Shown: positions 1 through 7,681, counted from the first letter of the stretch. The stretch: 14,829 nt of DNA from Roseovarius sp. (GCA_023260815.1 JALQUE010000272.1:1-14829); one strand, 5' to 3'. The notes: generated by a model from the sequence alone, not told the origin. Made by a program: numbers and translations.

Positions 1-371
1 TTGCCGGTTGCGCCGTGGGCCACCGCATCCGCGCCGGTTTCCTCGGCGATCTCGACAAGGCGTTTTGAAATCAGGGGACGGGCGATCGAGGTGCCAAGCA
101 GGTATTGACCCTCGTAAACGGCATTCGCGCGGAACATCGGAAAGACGAAATCGCGCACAAATTCTTCCCGGACATCTTCGATGAAGATATTTTCCGGTTT
201 GATTCCAAGCATTTCCGCTTTCTGACGCGCGGGGTCCAACTCTTCGCCCTGGCCCAGATCGGCGGTAAAGGTCACCACCTCGCAGCCATATTCGGTCTGC
301 AGCCATTTCAGGATGATCGAAGTATCAAGGCCGCCGGAATAGGCCAGCACGACTTTTTTGGGCGCGGACAT
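1..371 (-). CDS. argG: Argininosuccinate synthase, N-terminal part (cut by window edge)
   Basis: ArgG joins citrulline and aspartate using ATP to make argininosuccinate, the penultimate step of arginine synthesis, in the cytoplasm. Reading the minus strand from ATG at 371-369 gives 123 codons beginning MSAPKKVVLAYSGGLDTS. The AYSGGLDTS stretch (residues 10-18) is the ATP pyrophosphatase P-loop of this family. It is followed by the expected EYGCEVVTFTADLGQGEEL and then YLLGTSIARPLI. The C-terminal two thirds lie beyond base 1. An AAGGGG ribosome site lies just upstream of the ATG. The gene diverges from ilvA across a 141-bp spacer (372-512). Within it, a minus-strand GATAAT (410-405) could be a -10 box with a TTGCCC at 431-426, but the 15-nt spacing is poor. 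The family assignment is secure; the promoter is only a suggestion. Confidence 0.96.
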   Translation of the reverse strand, partial: MSAPKKVVLAYSGGLDTSIILKWLQTEYGCEVVTFTADLGQGEELDPARQKAEMLGIKPENIFIEDVREEFVRDFVFPMFRANAVYEGQYLLGTSIARPLISKRLVEIAEETGADAVAHGATG

Positions 372-512
372 CAGTTTCCCCTTATGTCAGACATGCGCCC
401 GGCGATTATCCGGTTTTGTGGCGCGGGGCAAGATGCGGCCCGCCTTGGTATTCTTGAGTATGCTTTGCCCCACACCCTTGCCAGCGCCGAAACATTCAGC
501 CAATCAAGGGAT

Positions 513-1751
513 ATGACCGATTTCCGCACCCTTGCCCAAGACGCCGAAGCCGCCATGCGCGACGTGTTCGAACCCACGCCGCTTCAGCGCAACGATCACC
601 TGTCTGATAGGTATCGCGCCGAGATCCTTCTGAAACGCGAGGATCTGTCGCCGGTGCGGTCGTACAAACTGCGCGGCGCGTTCAATGCCATGCGCAAGGT
701 GCTTGCCAACAGCCCCGAGACCAAACAATTTGTTTGCGCCAGTGCCGGCAATCACGCGCAGGGCGTCGCCTTCATGTGTCGTCATTTCGGGGTCAAGGGC
801 GTCATCTTCATGCCGGTGACCACGCCGCAGCAAAAGATCGGCAAGACCGAAAAATTCGGCGGCGATGCCGTGTCGATCCGTCTTACGGGCGATTATTTCG
901 ATGACACCCTCGCCGCGGCGCAGGCGTACTGCGCTGAAATCAAAGGGCATTTCCTGTCGCCCTTCGATGACGAAGATGTCATCGGCGGTCAAGCCTCCGT
1001 CGGGGTCGAGATCGAGTCGCAGGCCGAAGCCATGCCCGACATCATCATCATGCCGGTGGGCGGTGGTGGCTTGTCCGCCGGCGTGCGCAGCTACCTCGGG
1101 GATCGGACCCGCCTGATATTGGTCGAGCCGGAAGGCGGCGCTTGTCTGATGGCGGCCATGCAGCACGGGCGCCCCACGCGCCTGAAGCATGTCGATAATT
1201 TCGCCGATGGGGCCGCCGTTGCCCAGATAGGTGAACGGACATTCGCCCGTTTGCGCGATGTCGATCCCGCCGATCTTCGCACCATCAACGAAGACCGTCT
1301 TTGCACCACCATGCTGGAAATGCTCAACATCGAGGGCATCGTTCTGGAACCGGCGGGCGCGTTGGCCGTGGATGTGCTCAAGGACATCGCGGAGGAGATT
1401 CGGGGTAAAACCGTCGTTTGCGTCACGTCCGGTGGCAATTTCGATTTTGAGAGGCTGCCCGAGGTCAAGGAGCGCGCACAGCGCTATTCCGGGGTAAAAA
1501 AATATTTTATCCTCCGGATGCCGCAACGCCCTGGGGCGTTGAAGGATTTCCTGACTATCCTTGGCCCCGACGACGACATCGCGCGTTTCGAATACCTCAA
1601 GAAATCCGCCCGAAACTTCGGGTCGGTCCTGATTGGTATCGAAACCAGAAACTCGGAAAATTTTGTTCATATCCTACACAAGCTGGATGCCGCCGGGTTC
1701 GATTACCGGGACATCACCAATGACGAAGTCTTGGCAGAATTCCTGATCTAA
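513..1751 (+). CDS. ilvA: Threonine ammonia-lyase (threonine deaminase), short form
   Basis: This PLP enzyme deaminates L-threonine to 2-oxobutanoate, the entry to isoleucine synthesis. The predicted protein is 412 aa. The PLP lysine is K52 in SYKLRGA, ASAGNHAQG at 76-84 is the substrate loop, and GGGG at 183-186 binds the PLP phosphate. Residues about 329-412 form one ACT-like regulatory domain (YFILRMPQRPGALKDFL). This is the short one-domain architecture rather than the two-ACT form of E. coli IlvA, and it suggests feedback control by isoleucine or valine. The frame stays open upstream to 105, but that part is antisense to argG and unlike the family. The ATG at 513 gives the normal MTDFRTLAQDAEAAMRDVF start, although its AAGGG site (506-510) is only 2 nt away. 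The stop overlaps the stop of the convergent Hpt gene. A serine/threonine dehydratase role is the main alternative. Confidence 0.95.
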   Translation: MTDFRTLAQDAEAAMRDVFEPTPLQRNDHLSDRYRAEILLKREDLSPVRSYKLRGAFNAMRKVLANSPETKQFVCASAGNHAQGVAFMCRHFGVKGVIFMPVTTPQQKIGKTEKFGGDAVSIRLTGDYFDDTLAAAQAYCAEIKGHFLSPFDDEDVIGGQASVGVEIESQAEAMPDIIIMPVGGGGLSAGVRSYLGDRTRLILVEPEGGACLMAAMQHGRPTRLKHVDNFADGAAVAQIGERTFARLRDVDPADLRTINEDRLCTTMLEMLNIEGIVLEPAGALAVDVLKDIAEEIRGKTVVCVTSGGNFDFERLPEVKERAQRYSGVKKYFILRMPQRPGALKDFLTILGPDDDIARFEYLKKSARNFGSVLIGIETRNSENFVHILHKLDAAGFDYRDITNDEVLAEFLI

Positions 1752-2080
1752 CCCATGCCAACCTTCCCCAACCCCTCCACAAAGCTGGCTCGGGATTGGT
1801 CATAAGATACTAGAATTTCCTGAATATTTACCGCTGCTGTCCCATCTCGAGCAGCGGTCAGTTCGCCTGCCAGACACAGGCTGGAAAATTCCGAAAACCC
1901 AAGATTTAGGGCACCGCCTTTCAGGAAATGTAGAACGGCAACCAAATCAGGCTGGCCGCTGACCTGCCGCAACCTGGGCAGCTCGGTTTCCATTTCATCC
2001 AGAAACAGGTCTACAACATCGGCGAAGTTGTCAGCCCCGATTTCCGCTCGAAGATCTTTGACCCTGTTCCAATCGATCAT
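1748..2080 (-). CDS. Single-domain histidine phosphotransfer (Hpt) protein
   Basis: The 110-aa protein carries the Hpt signature HFLKGGALNLGF, with H51 as the likely phosphorylated histidine. This fits the H-x-L-K-G-x-A-x-x-x-G pattern of alpha-helical Hpt domains, which shuttle phosphate between receiver domains in multistep phosphorelays. The length equals one Hpt domain and nothing else. There is no signal peptide or membrane segment, so it is cytoplasmic. An AGGGG ribosome site sits about 6 nt before the ATG at 2080. The gene diverges from the response regulator-phosphatase at 2221 across 140 bp, so the pair may act in one pathway with Hpt phosphorylating, or draining, that receiver; this is inference. 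No histidine kinase lies in the window. Its 3' end overlaps ilvA by 4 bp with interlocked stop codons, leaving no room for a dedicated terminator. Confidence 0.88.
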   Translation of the reverse strand: MIDWNRVKDLRAEIGADNFADVVDLFLDEMETELPRLRQVSGQPDLVAVLHFLKGGALNLGFSEFSSLCLAGELTAARDGTAAVNIQEILVSYDQSRASFVEGLGKVGMG

Positions 2081-2169
2081 GATTCGCCCCTGGATCTGCT
2101 GCGCTGATCCTTGGCCGAAGTGTCTAAAGAAATCTGAACCTTACGATTTTAAATGATCAAATCCGATCT

Positions 2170-2184
2170 TTTACAGAGACTTAA
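2170..2184. promoter_or_regulatory. Possible CtrA-like site upstream of the RR-PP2C gene
   Basis: TTTA (2170-2173), 7 nt, then TTAA (2181-2184) matches seven of eight positions of the alphaproteobacterial CtrA consensus TTAA-N7-TTAA. It lies 36 nt before the ATG at 2221, between the divergent Hpt and response-regulator genes. Such A/T-rich motifs arise by chance, so this is only a candidate. Confidence 0.25.
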
Positions 2185-2220
2185 GGGTCGATGGCTTAGC
2201 CCTTCACTTCGGATCAGAGG

Positions 2221-3498
2221 ATGGGGTACTTGGGCAATCTTGCGGAAGTTGACATTGACATCGGATCGCAGCCGCAAGTGATCCGTCGGGTGTTGGTGGT
2301 TGACGATAGTCGCCTCCAGCGCCGGATCGTCAGTATGGTGCTCACACGGTGGGGCTTTGACGTGACAGAAGCGGATGACGGCGCCGAGGCCCTTGCCATC
2401 TGCAGGTCGCATCCGCCCGATCTTGTGATCAGTGACTGGGTGATGCCGGGCATGGACGGTCTGGAATTCTGCCGTGCGTTCCGTGACTTGCCGCGCGACA
2501 GCTATGGCTATTTCATCTTGCTCACCTCGAAAAGCGAGAAGGACGATATCGCCTGTGGGCTGGATGCGGGCGCCGATGATTTTCTCACGAAACCCGTCAA
2601 TCCATCAGAACTGCGGGCCCGAATTGCCGCTGGCGACCGGATCCTGCGGATGGAACGTGAACTGACGGAAAAGAACCGGCTGATCGCCAGCACGCTGGAC
2701 GAGCTGCAAAAACTCTATGATTCGCTGGACAGTGACCTGATCGAGGCACGGAAACTTCAGCAGTCCTTGGTCAGTGACAGATATCGCGATTTCGGTGTCG
2801 CGGATGTGTCTTTGTTGCTACGGTCAAGCGGGCATGTCGGCGGTGATCTCGTGGGCATGTTTCCCGTCAGCGACAACCGGATCGGTCTGTATGCCATCGA
2901 CGTGTCCGGGCACGGCATCAGCTCGGCGCTCATGACCGCACGTCTGGCGGGATATCTGTCCGCCGTCGCGCCCGAACAGAACCTTGCGCTTTTTCACGCT
3001 GGCGCGGGCCAATACCGGATGCGCCCACCGGCGGAAACGATTGCGGCGCTGAACAAATTGATTCTCGATGAAATGGATACAGAGCTTTATTTCACCATGA
3101 TCCTTGCCGATGTCGATCTGGCGCGCGGCAAGGTGGTTCTGGCGCAGGCGGGTCACCCCCATCCCGCCATTCAGCGCGCCGATGGCAGCATTGAATGGAT
3201 TGGAGAGGGCGGTCTGCCGGTTGGGCTGTTGCCTGCTGCCACGTTTGAGCAGGTCAGGTTTGATCTTGGTCCCGGCGAAAGGCTGTTGATTCATTCCGAT
3301 GGCATTGTCGAATGCGCCGATAAGGCAGGCAGCCTTCTGGATCATGAGGGGCTTTCGGCGATGCTGTCGGATTTGCGCGATATCCGCGGCCCCGCATGTC
3401 TTGAGGCCTTGATATGGATCCTGTCAGAGTATTCGGGCACAAGCGATTTTGGGGATGATGTTTCCGCCATTCTCCTGGAATTCAAGCCTGATGGATAA
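2221..3498 (+). CDS. Response regulator fused to RsbU/SpoIIE-type PP2C serine phosphatase
   Basis: The 425-aa protein has an N-terminal receiver domain (about 22-138) with acidic pair D28/D29, phosphoacceptor D72 in ISDWVMPGMDG, T102 and K124. A charged coiled-coil linker (about 143-188) follows, then a PP2C-like phosphatase domain with metal-binding D209 (GGDLVG), D227 (DVSGHG), an SDG motif, and GDD at 411-413. In this family the phosphatase dephosphorylates a STAS-domain anti-sigma antagonist, letting it capture an RsbW-type kinase and control a sigma factor or other target. RbaY of Rhodobacter capsulatus, linked to gene-transfer-agent production, has the same architecture; orthology here is inferred. 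No RsbV or RsbW homologue is in the window. The start is uncertain: an AGAGG (2216-2220) abuts the ATG at 2221, whereas TTG at 2230 would be 9 nt from it. GTG at 2278 has no ribosome site. Confidence 0.9.
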   Translation: MGYLGNLAEVDIDIGSQPQVIRRVLVVDDSRLQRRIVSMVLTRWGFDVTEADDGAEALAICRSHPPDLVISDWVMPGMDGLEFCRAFRDLPRDSYGYFILLTSKSEKDDIACGLDAGADDFLTKPVNPSELRARIAAGDRILRMERELTEKNRLIASTLDELQKLYDSLDSDLIEARKLQQSLVSDRYRDFGVADVSLLLRSSGHVGGDLVGMFPVSDNRIGLYAIDVSGHGISSALMTARLAGYLSAVAPEQNLALFHAGAGQYRMRPPAETIAALNKLILDEMDTELYFTMILADVDLARGKVVLAQAGHPHPAIQRADGSIEWIGEGGLPVGLLPAATFEQVRFDLGPGERLLIHSDGIVECADKAGSLLDHEGLSAMLSDLRDIRGPACLEALIWILSEYSGTSDFGDDVSAILLEFKPDG

Positions 3499-3565
3499 AA
3501 GTCCGCTTGCCTCTTGGCCTCCTGTCGCCGGTTGATCCCGCGCCGGGCCGATCCGCTGGCAAACC

Positions 3566-3593
3566 CTTGGCCCATGTGTTGCTCTGCCTATAT
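3566..3593 (+). promoter_or_regulatory. Candidate RpoH (sigma-32) promoter of hslO
   Basis: CTTG at 3566-3569, a 17-nt spacer, and CCTATAT at 3587-3593 match the alphaproteobacterial heat-shock promoter pattern CTTG-N17/18-CYTATNT. Transcription would start near 3600, giving a leader of about 33 nt before the ATG at 3633. The gene served, Hsp33, is a heat- and oxidation-responsive chaperone, which makes the match more credible. TTGGCC/TATATA with a 16-nt spacer could also be read as a housekeeping promoter at the same place. Confidence 0.55.
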
Positions 3594-3632
3594 AGACGGG
3601 GTATGCCGGCTTCTGGCGAACAAGGAAACTCC

Positions 3633-4628
3633 ATGACACTCGGACAGAAAATCGCGTGGGACGATACGATCCTGCCGTTCCAACTGGACAACGCTGATAC
3701 ACGTGGTCGTGTCGCGCGGCTTGATGGCGTGCTCGACGGTATCCTCAAGCAGCATGACTATCCGGCTGCCGTGGAAGCGCTTGTTGCTGAAATGGCCCTT
3801 CTGACCGCGCTTATCGGGCAAGCGATCAAGCTGCGCTGGAAGCTGTCACTTCAGATTCAGACCAAGGGTCCGGTGCGGATGATTGCCACGGATTACTACG
3901 CCCCCGAAGCCGAGGGAGAGCCCGCGCGTATCCGCGCTTATGCCAGCTTTGATCGGGCCCGCGTTTCCGGGGGTGATCCGTTTTCACAGGTCGGCGAAGG
4001 TTATTTCGCGGTGCTGATCGATCAGGGGCCGGGCACCGAGCCGTATCAGGGCATCACGCCGATTTCCGCTGACGGGCTAAGCGCCAGCGCCGAAGCCTAT
4101 TTTGCGCAGTCCGAACAGTTTCCAACCCGTTTTGCGCTGACATTTGGCAAATCAACCGAAAAAGGTGGTATCGAACATTGGCGCGCTGGCGGCGTGATGT
4201 TGCAGCATATGCCAGCCGCGTCCCCGCATGTGCAGGGCGGCGGTTCGGGCGAAGAAGGTCTGTTGTTGCCGTCGGATATTCTGGATGGGGATGACGAGGA
4301 AAACTGGAACCGGGTCAATCTGCTGCTGGACACCGTCGATGATCTGGAACTGATCGGTCCCTCGGTCGCGCCGACGGACTTGCTTGTTCGATTGTTCCAC
4401 GAGGAAGTGCCGCGCGTCTTCGACATGCAGCCGGTTCGTTTTGGCTGCACATGCTCGCAGGATCGCGTGCGTAACAGCTTGTCGATCTATTCCGCCAAGG
4501 ACATCGAGACGATGACGACCGAGGAAGGCATCGTGACCGCCGATTGCCAGTTCTGCGGGGCGCATTATCGGCTGGATCCAAAGACGCTTGGGTTCGATGC
4601 AGAAGATCCTCCCAATGGCGATGCCTGA
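3633..4628 (+). CDS. hslO: Hsp33 redox-regulated molecular chaperone
   Basis: Hsp33 is a cytoplasmic holdase. Reduced, it binds zinc through four cysteines and is inactive; oxidation with unfolding stress forms disulfides and switches it on to protect unfolding proteins. The 331-aa product has the zinc switch intact near its end: C272-T-C274, then 30 residues, then C305-Q-F-C308. The N-terminal substrate-binding part includes RMIATDYYAPE and the GPGTEPYQGI block. The frame is open back to 3507, but ATG at 3633 is chosen because AAGGAA (3622-3627) lies 5 nt before it, and it begins the family-like MTLGQKIAWDDTILPFQLD. A candidate heat-shock promoter lies just upstream. It is the first gene of an overlapping run with the Nudix, CCA and RNA methyltransferase genes, so those may share its induction. 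Confidence 0.95.
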   Translation: MTLGQKIAWDDTILPFQLDNADTRGRVARLDGVLDGILKQHDYPAAVEALVAEMALLTALIGQAIKLRWKLSLQIQTKGPVRMIATDYYAPEAEGEPARIRAYASFDRARVSGGDPFSQVGEGYFAVLIDQGPGTEPYQGITPISADGLSASAEAYFAQSEQFPTRFALTFGKSTEKGGIEHWRAGGVMLQHMPAASPHVQGGGSGEEGLLLPSDILDGDDEENWNRVNLLLDTVDDLELIGPSVAPTDLLVRLFHEEVPRVFDMQPVRFGCTCSQDRVRNSLSIYSAKDIETMTTEEGIVTADCQFCGAHYRLDPKTLGFDAEDPPNGDA

Positions 4629-5220
4629 TCCGCTTGATCCCGTACATGCGGCCCTCGGCAATACGGGGATCGACTCGTCCGATTACGATCTCAATCCCGG
4701 TGTCGCGCTGCCAGAGGGGCGCAAACTGCGCCCAGCCGGAGTGTTGGTGCCGATCCTGTGCAATGGCACTGACGCGCGGCTTTTTCTGACCAAGCGGTCC
4801 TCCGCCCTCAAGCATCATCCTGGTCAGATCGCCTTTCCGGGTGGCAAGCAGGATGAAACCGATGCTGACATTACCGCCGCAGCCCTGCGCGAGGCGCACG
4901 AGGAAATCGGACTGTGCCCTTCGAATGTCGAAGTTTTGGGGTGCTTGCCTGCGCATGAAACCGTGACAGGGTTTTACGTGACCCCTGTGGTCGCACGCAT
5001 CCTTGCGCCTTTCGATCCGGTCCCCGAGACTGGAGAGGTGGATGAAGTATTTGACGTGCCCTTGTCGCATGTCATGAACTCAGCCCAATACACCATTCAG
5101 GCGCGACGGTGGCGTGGGACATGGCGAAATTATTACACAGTGCCGTTTGGTCCCTATTACATCTGGGGCGCTACCGCGCGTATTCTTCGGGCAATGGCTG
5201 ACGCGGCGGAGACGGCATGA
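4615..5220 (+). CDS. Nudix hydrolase of the CoA pyrophosphatase (NudL/UPF0035) type
   Basis: This enzyme family hydrolyses CoA or its oxidised derivatives to phosphopantetheine and 3',5'-ADP. The roughly 201-aa protein shows the CoA-Nudix signature LTKRSSALKHHPGQIAFPGG directly before a Nudix box (GGKQDETD...REAHEEIGL). The Nudix box follows the variant spacing of NudL, with REAHEE carrying the metal-binding glutamates. Several starts are possible: TTG 4588 and ATG at 4597, 4615 or 4621. I chose 4615 because AGAAGA (4601-4606) lies 8 nt upstream; 4621 is nearly as good. Every choice overlaps the end of hslO, so translation is probably coupled. Its own stop overlaps the cca start. Removing oxidised CoA would fit beside a redox chaperone, but that link is inferred and the substrate is not proven. 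Confidence 0.87.
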   Translation: MAMPDPLDPVHAALGNTGIDSSDYDLNPGVALPEGRKLRPAGVLVPILCNGTDARLFLTKRSSALKHHPGQIAFPGGKQDETDADITAAALREAHEEIGLCPSNVEVLGCLPAHETVTGFYVTPVVARILAPFDPVPETGEVDEVFDVPLSHVMNSAQYTIQARRWRGTWRNYYTVPFGPYYIWGATARILRAMADAAETA

Positions 5221-6362
5221 AGCTTTGCGGAGACTGGATGGAACGACCAGCCACACGGGCGGTCTGTCGGATGATCGAGGACGCGGGGTATCAGGCCCTT
5301 TTTGTTGGCGGGTGTGTGCGCAACACGCTGCTGGAAAAGCCGGTCATGGACATTGATATCGCAACGGATGCCCACCCCGAGACGGTGATCCGTCTGGCCA
5401 ATGCCGCCGGATTGAAGCCTGTGCCGACAGGTCTTGATCATGGTACGGTGACGGTGGTGTCCGGCCATATCCCCCATGAGGTGACCACCTTTCGCGAAGA
5501 TGTGGAGACTTTTGGCCGCCACGCGGTTGTCGCCTATTCCGACGACGTGGCGCATGATGCCCGCCGGCGCGATTTCACCATGAATGCACTTTATGCGCAT
5601 TGCGATGGAACGCTTGTCGATCCCCTTGGGGGGTTGGCAGACCTGCAGGCAAGACGGGTGTGTTTCATCGACGATCCAAATCAGCGCATCCGCGAGGATT
5701 ATCTTCGCATTCTACGCTTCTTTCGCTTTCACGCATGGTATGGCGATCCCGAGATGGGTCTTGATGCGGATGGTCTGGCCGCCGTATCAGAGAATATCGA
5801 TGGCCTTGCGGATCTGTCACGGGAGCGGATCGGCGCGGAAATTGTCAAGCTTTTGGCGGCGGTTGACCCTGCCCCTTCAGTTGCCGCGATGCGGGCCTGC
5901 GGTGTTCTGACAGCAGTTCTGCCAGGTAGCGATGATCGCGGATTGGCCCCTCTGGTTCATCTTGAACAGATCGCTGGATTGGAGCCGGAACCGATGCGCC
6001 GTCTTGCGGCGCTTGGTGGCGACATGGGCGCGGCGCGTTTGCGATTGAGCAAGGCGCAGACTCGGCGGCTTGACCTGTTGTTGGCTGAGGTGGCGTCAAC
6101 CAAGTCACCAAGCGAGCTGGGATATCGCCATGGCGTCGATCTTGGGATGGATATCCTGGTTCTGCGGTCCGCTCTTCTTGAGGTGCCATTTGACCCCGCC
6201 ATGCACGAGATCGTCAGCCGGGCATCGCGCGCGTCATTCCCGGTGACACCGCATGACCTGATGCCCACGTATACCGGCCCGGCCCTTGGGCGGCGGCTGT
6301 CGGATCTTGAACAACGCTGGATCGACTCGGGATTTTCGCTTGGCCGGGAGGATCTGCTTTGA
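5217..6362 (+). CDS. cca: CCA tRNA nucleotidyltransferase (class II)
   Basis: The enzyme adds or repairs the 3' CCA of tRNAs without a template, using CTP and ATP. The 381-aa protein has the class II nucleotidyltransferase head FVGGCVRN (29-36) followed by catalytic D45 and D47 in MDIDIATDA, then RRDFTMNALY and the RNA-binding, nucleotide-selecting block RIREDYLRILRFFRFHAWYG. The C-terminal half is helical and more divergent, as usual in alphaproteobacteria. Poly(A) polymerase is the close relative, but the alphaproteobacterial context and length favour the CCA enzyme. ATG at 5217 overlaps the TGA of the Nudix gene (ATGA), and its stop overlaps the TTG start of the following methyltransferase. 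This pair of tRNA- and rRNA-maturation genes is therefore translationally coupled. Confidence 0.92.
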   Translation: MKLCGDWMERPATRAVCRMIEDAGYQALFVGGCVRNTLLEKPVMDIDIATDAHPETVIRLANAAGLKPVPTGLDHGTVTVVSGHIPHEVTTFREDVETFGRHAVVAYSDDVAHDARRRDFTMNALYAHCDGTLVDPLGGLADLQARRVCFIDDPNQRIREDYLRILRFFRFHAWYGDPEMGLDADGLAAVSENIDGLADLSRERIGAEIVKLLAAVDPAPSVAAMRACGVLTAVLPGSDDRGLAPLVHLEQIAGLEPEPMRRLAALGGDMGAARLRLSKAQTRRLDLLLAEVASTKSPSELGYRHGVDLGMDILVLRSALLEVPFDPAMHEIVSRASRASFPVTPHDLMPTYTGPALGRRLSDLEQRWIDSGFSLGREDLL

Positions 6363-7600
6363 CCGGAGACTGTGTTGCAACCTCGGGCAGGTTTTCCGTC
6401 TCGCGCCTGGGTCATCATGGTGACGGGGTCGTTGACGGGCCGCTTTTTGCCCCTCGGACCCTGCCTGGTGAGGTGATCGAAGCCCGGATCGCGGAAAAAT
6501 ATCTCACGGATATTCGTATTCTAGAGCCGTCATCTGACCGGGTAGCGCCGCCTTGCCGGCATTTCCGGTCCTGTGGGGGGTGCCAGCTTCAGCATGCTTC
6601 GGATGTCTTTTTGGCGTCGTGGAAAGAGGATGTTGTCAAATCCGCGCTGGCGGCGAACGATCTGACGGCCGATTTCCTGCCGATTTCTATATCGCCTGCT
6701 CAATCCCGCCGCCGGGCGACACTGGCTGCGCGGCGTACCAAGAAAGGGGCCATGGCAGGCCTGCATGCGCGTGCATCGGATGTGATCGTGGACATACCCG
6801 ATTGCCAGCTGTTGCATCCCGATCTGATGACGGCCCTGCCCGTGGCCGAGGCGCTTGCAATGGCTGGCGCCAGCCGCAAGCACAGTCTTGCGGTCGCGGT
6901 GACACTATCGGCGAACGGTCTTGATGTCGCGGTGTCAAAGGGCAAGCCGCTGGATGGGTCTCTGCGGCTTGAGTTGGCTGCCCTTGCCGACCGCTATGAT
7001 TTGGCCCGCCTGTCCTGGGATGACGATGTGATCGTGACGCGCGCGCCGCCTGAACAGATGTTCGGCGATGTCATTGTTGTTCCGCCGTCCGGCGCGTTCC
7101 TGCAGGCCACACGGGAGGGTGAGGCCGCCCTGAGCATGGATGTGCGCCGGATTGTCGACGGCGCGCCGCGTGTTGCGGACCTTTTCGCTGGATGTGGCAC
7201 ATTTGCACTACGGTTGGCGCGCGACATGGCGGTGCATGCCGTTGAAGGCGATGCCGCCATGACCGCGGCGTTGGATGCGGGGTGGCGTAAAGCGCCGGGA
7301 CTCAAGGCTGTCACGCACGAAGCCCGCGATTTGTTTCGCAGACCTCTTTTGCCAGATGAACTGGCGCCATTTGGCGCCGTGGTGCTTGATCCGCCGCGCG
7401 CGGGGGCTTCTGCGCAGGTCGCAGAGATTTGCGCGTCATCCGTTCCGGTGATCGCATATGTGTCATGCAATCCCGTCACGTTTGCCAGGGACGCCAAGCA
7501 CCTTGTAGATCATGGTTACCAACTCGAGAAAATACGCGTCGTAGATCAGTTTCGCTGGTCGTCCCATGTCGAGCTTGTCGCAGCGTTTCGGCGCGTCTGA
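6359..7600 (+). CDS. RlmD/RumA-like 23S rRNA (uracil-5)-methyltransferase
   Basis: The 413-aa protein is a SAM-dependent RNA m5U methyltransferase. An N-terminal TRAM-like segment (about 10-60) is followed by iron-sulfur cysteines C66-x5-C72-x2-C75 (CGGCQLQH) and a likely fourth ligand, C149 (DIPDCQLL). This is the RlmD spacing. The Rossmann domain has ADLFAGCGTFAL for SAM, LDPPRAG, and nucleophile C370 in YVSCNP. The expected role is methylating a 23S rRNA uridine (U1939 in E. coli for RlmD), but whether this homologue targets that base, another rRNA base or tRNA cannot be told. Translation starts at TTG 6359: a strong GGAGG (6347-6351) stands 7 nt before it, and the codon shares bases with the cca stop (TTGA). 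No other start has such support. Confidence 0.88.
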   Translation: MTGDCVATSGRFSVSRLGHHGDGVVDGPLFAPRTLPGEVIEARIAEKYLTDIRILEPSSDRVAPPCRHFRSCGGCQLQHASDVFLASWKEDVVKSALAANDLTADFLPISISPAQSRRRATLAARRTKKGAMAGLHARASDVIVDIPDCQLLHPDLMTALPVAEALAMAGASRKHSLAVAVTLSANGLDVAVSKGKPLDGSLRLELAALADRYDLARLSWDDDVIVTRAPPEQMFGDVIVVPPSGAFLQATREGEAALSMDVRRIVDGAPRVADLFAGCGTFALRLARDMAVHAVEGDAAMTAALDAGWRKAPGLKAVTHEARDLFRRPLLPDELAPFGAVVLDPPRAGASAQVAEICASSVPVIAYVSCNPVTFARDAKHLVDHGYQLEKIRVVDQFRWSSHVELVAAFRRV

Positions 7601-7681
7601 GAAGCGCGTCAAAATCGTATCTTTGAAATTACCGGAACTTTGGTAAGACTGCTTTTGAGCAGAATATACAGGTGACGTGCG

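Noticed and set aside
105..512. Open N-terminal extension of ilvA
   Set aside because: It is antisense to argG codons and the divergent spacer; IlvA homology starts at MTDFRTLAQ (513).
504..1670. 388-codon open frame on the minus strand across ilvA
   Set aside because: It is wholly antisense to a clear IlvA with intact motifs; the translation has no recognisable domain and its composition is typical of a GC-rich shadow frame.
2149..2163. A/T-rich near-palindrome upstream of the RR-PP2C gene as an operator
   Set aside because: The arms pair imperfectly and neither matches a known operator; the second half does not fit a CtrA site either.
3499..3565. Terminator after the RR-PP2C gene
   Set aside because: GC-rich partial repeats are present but there is no solid stem followed by a T-tract.
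7623..7670. Promoter elements ahead of the lipoprotein L,D-transpeptidase
   Set aside because: TTGAAA with TAAGAC has a 15-nt spacer, and the TATACA at 7665-7670 overlaps the ribosome site; no pairing is convincing.
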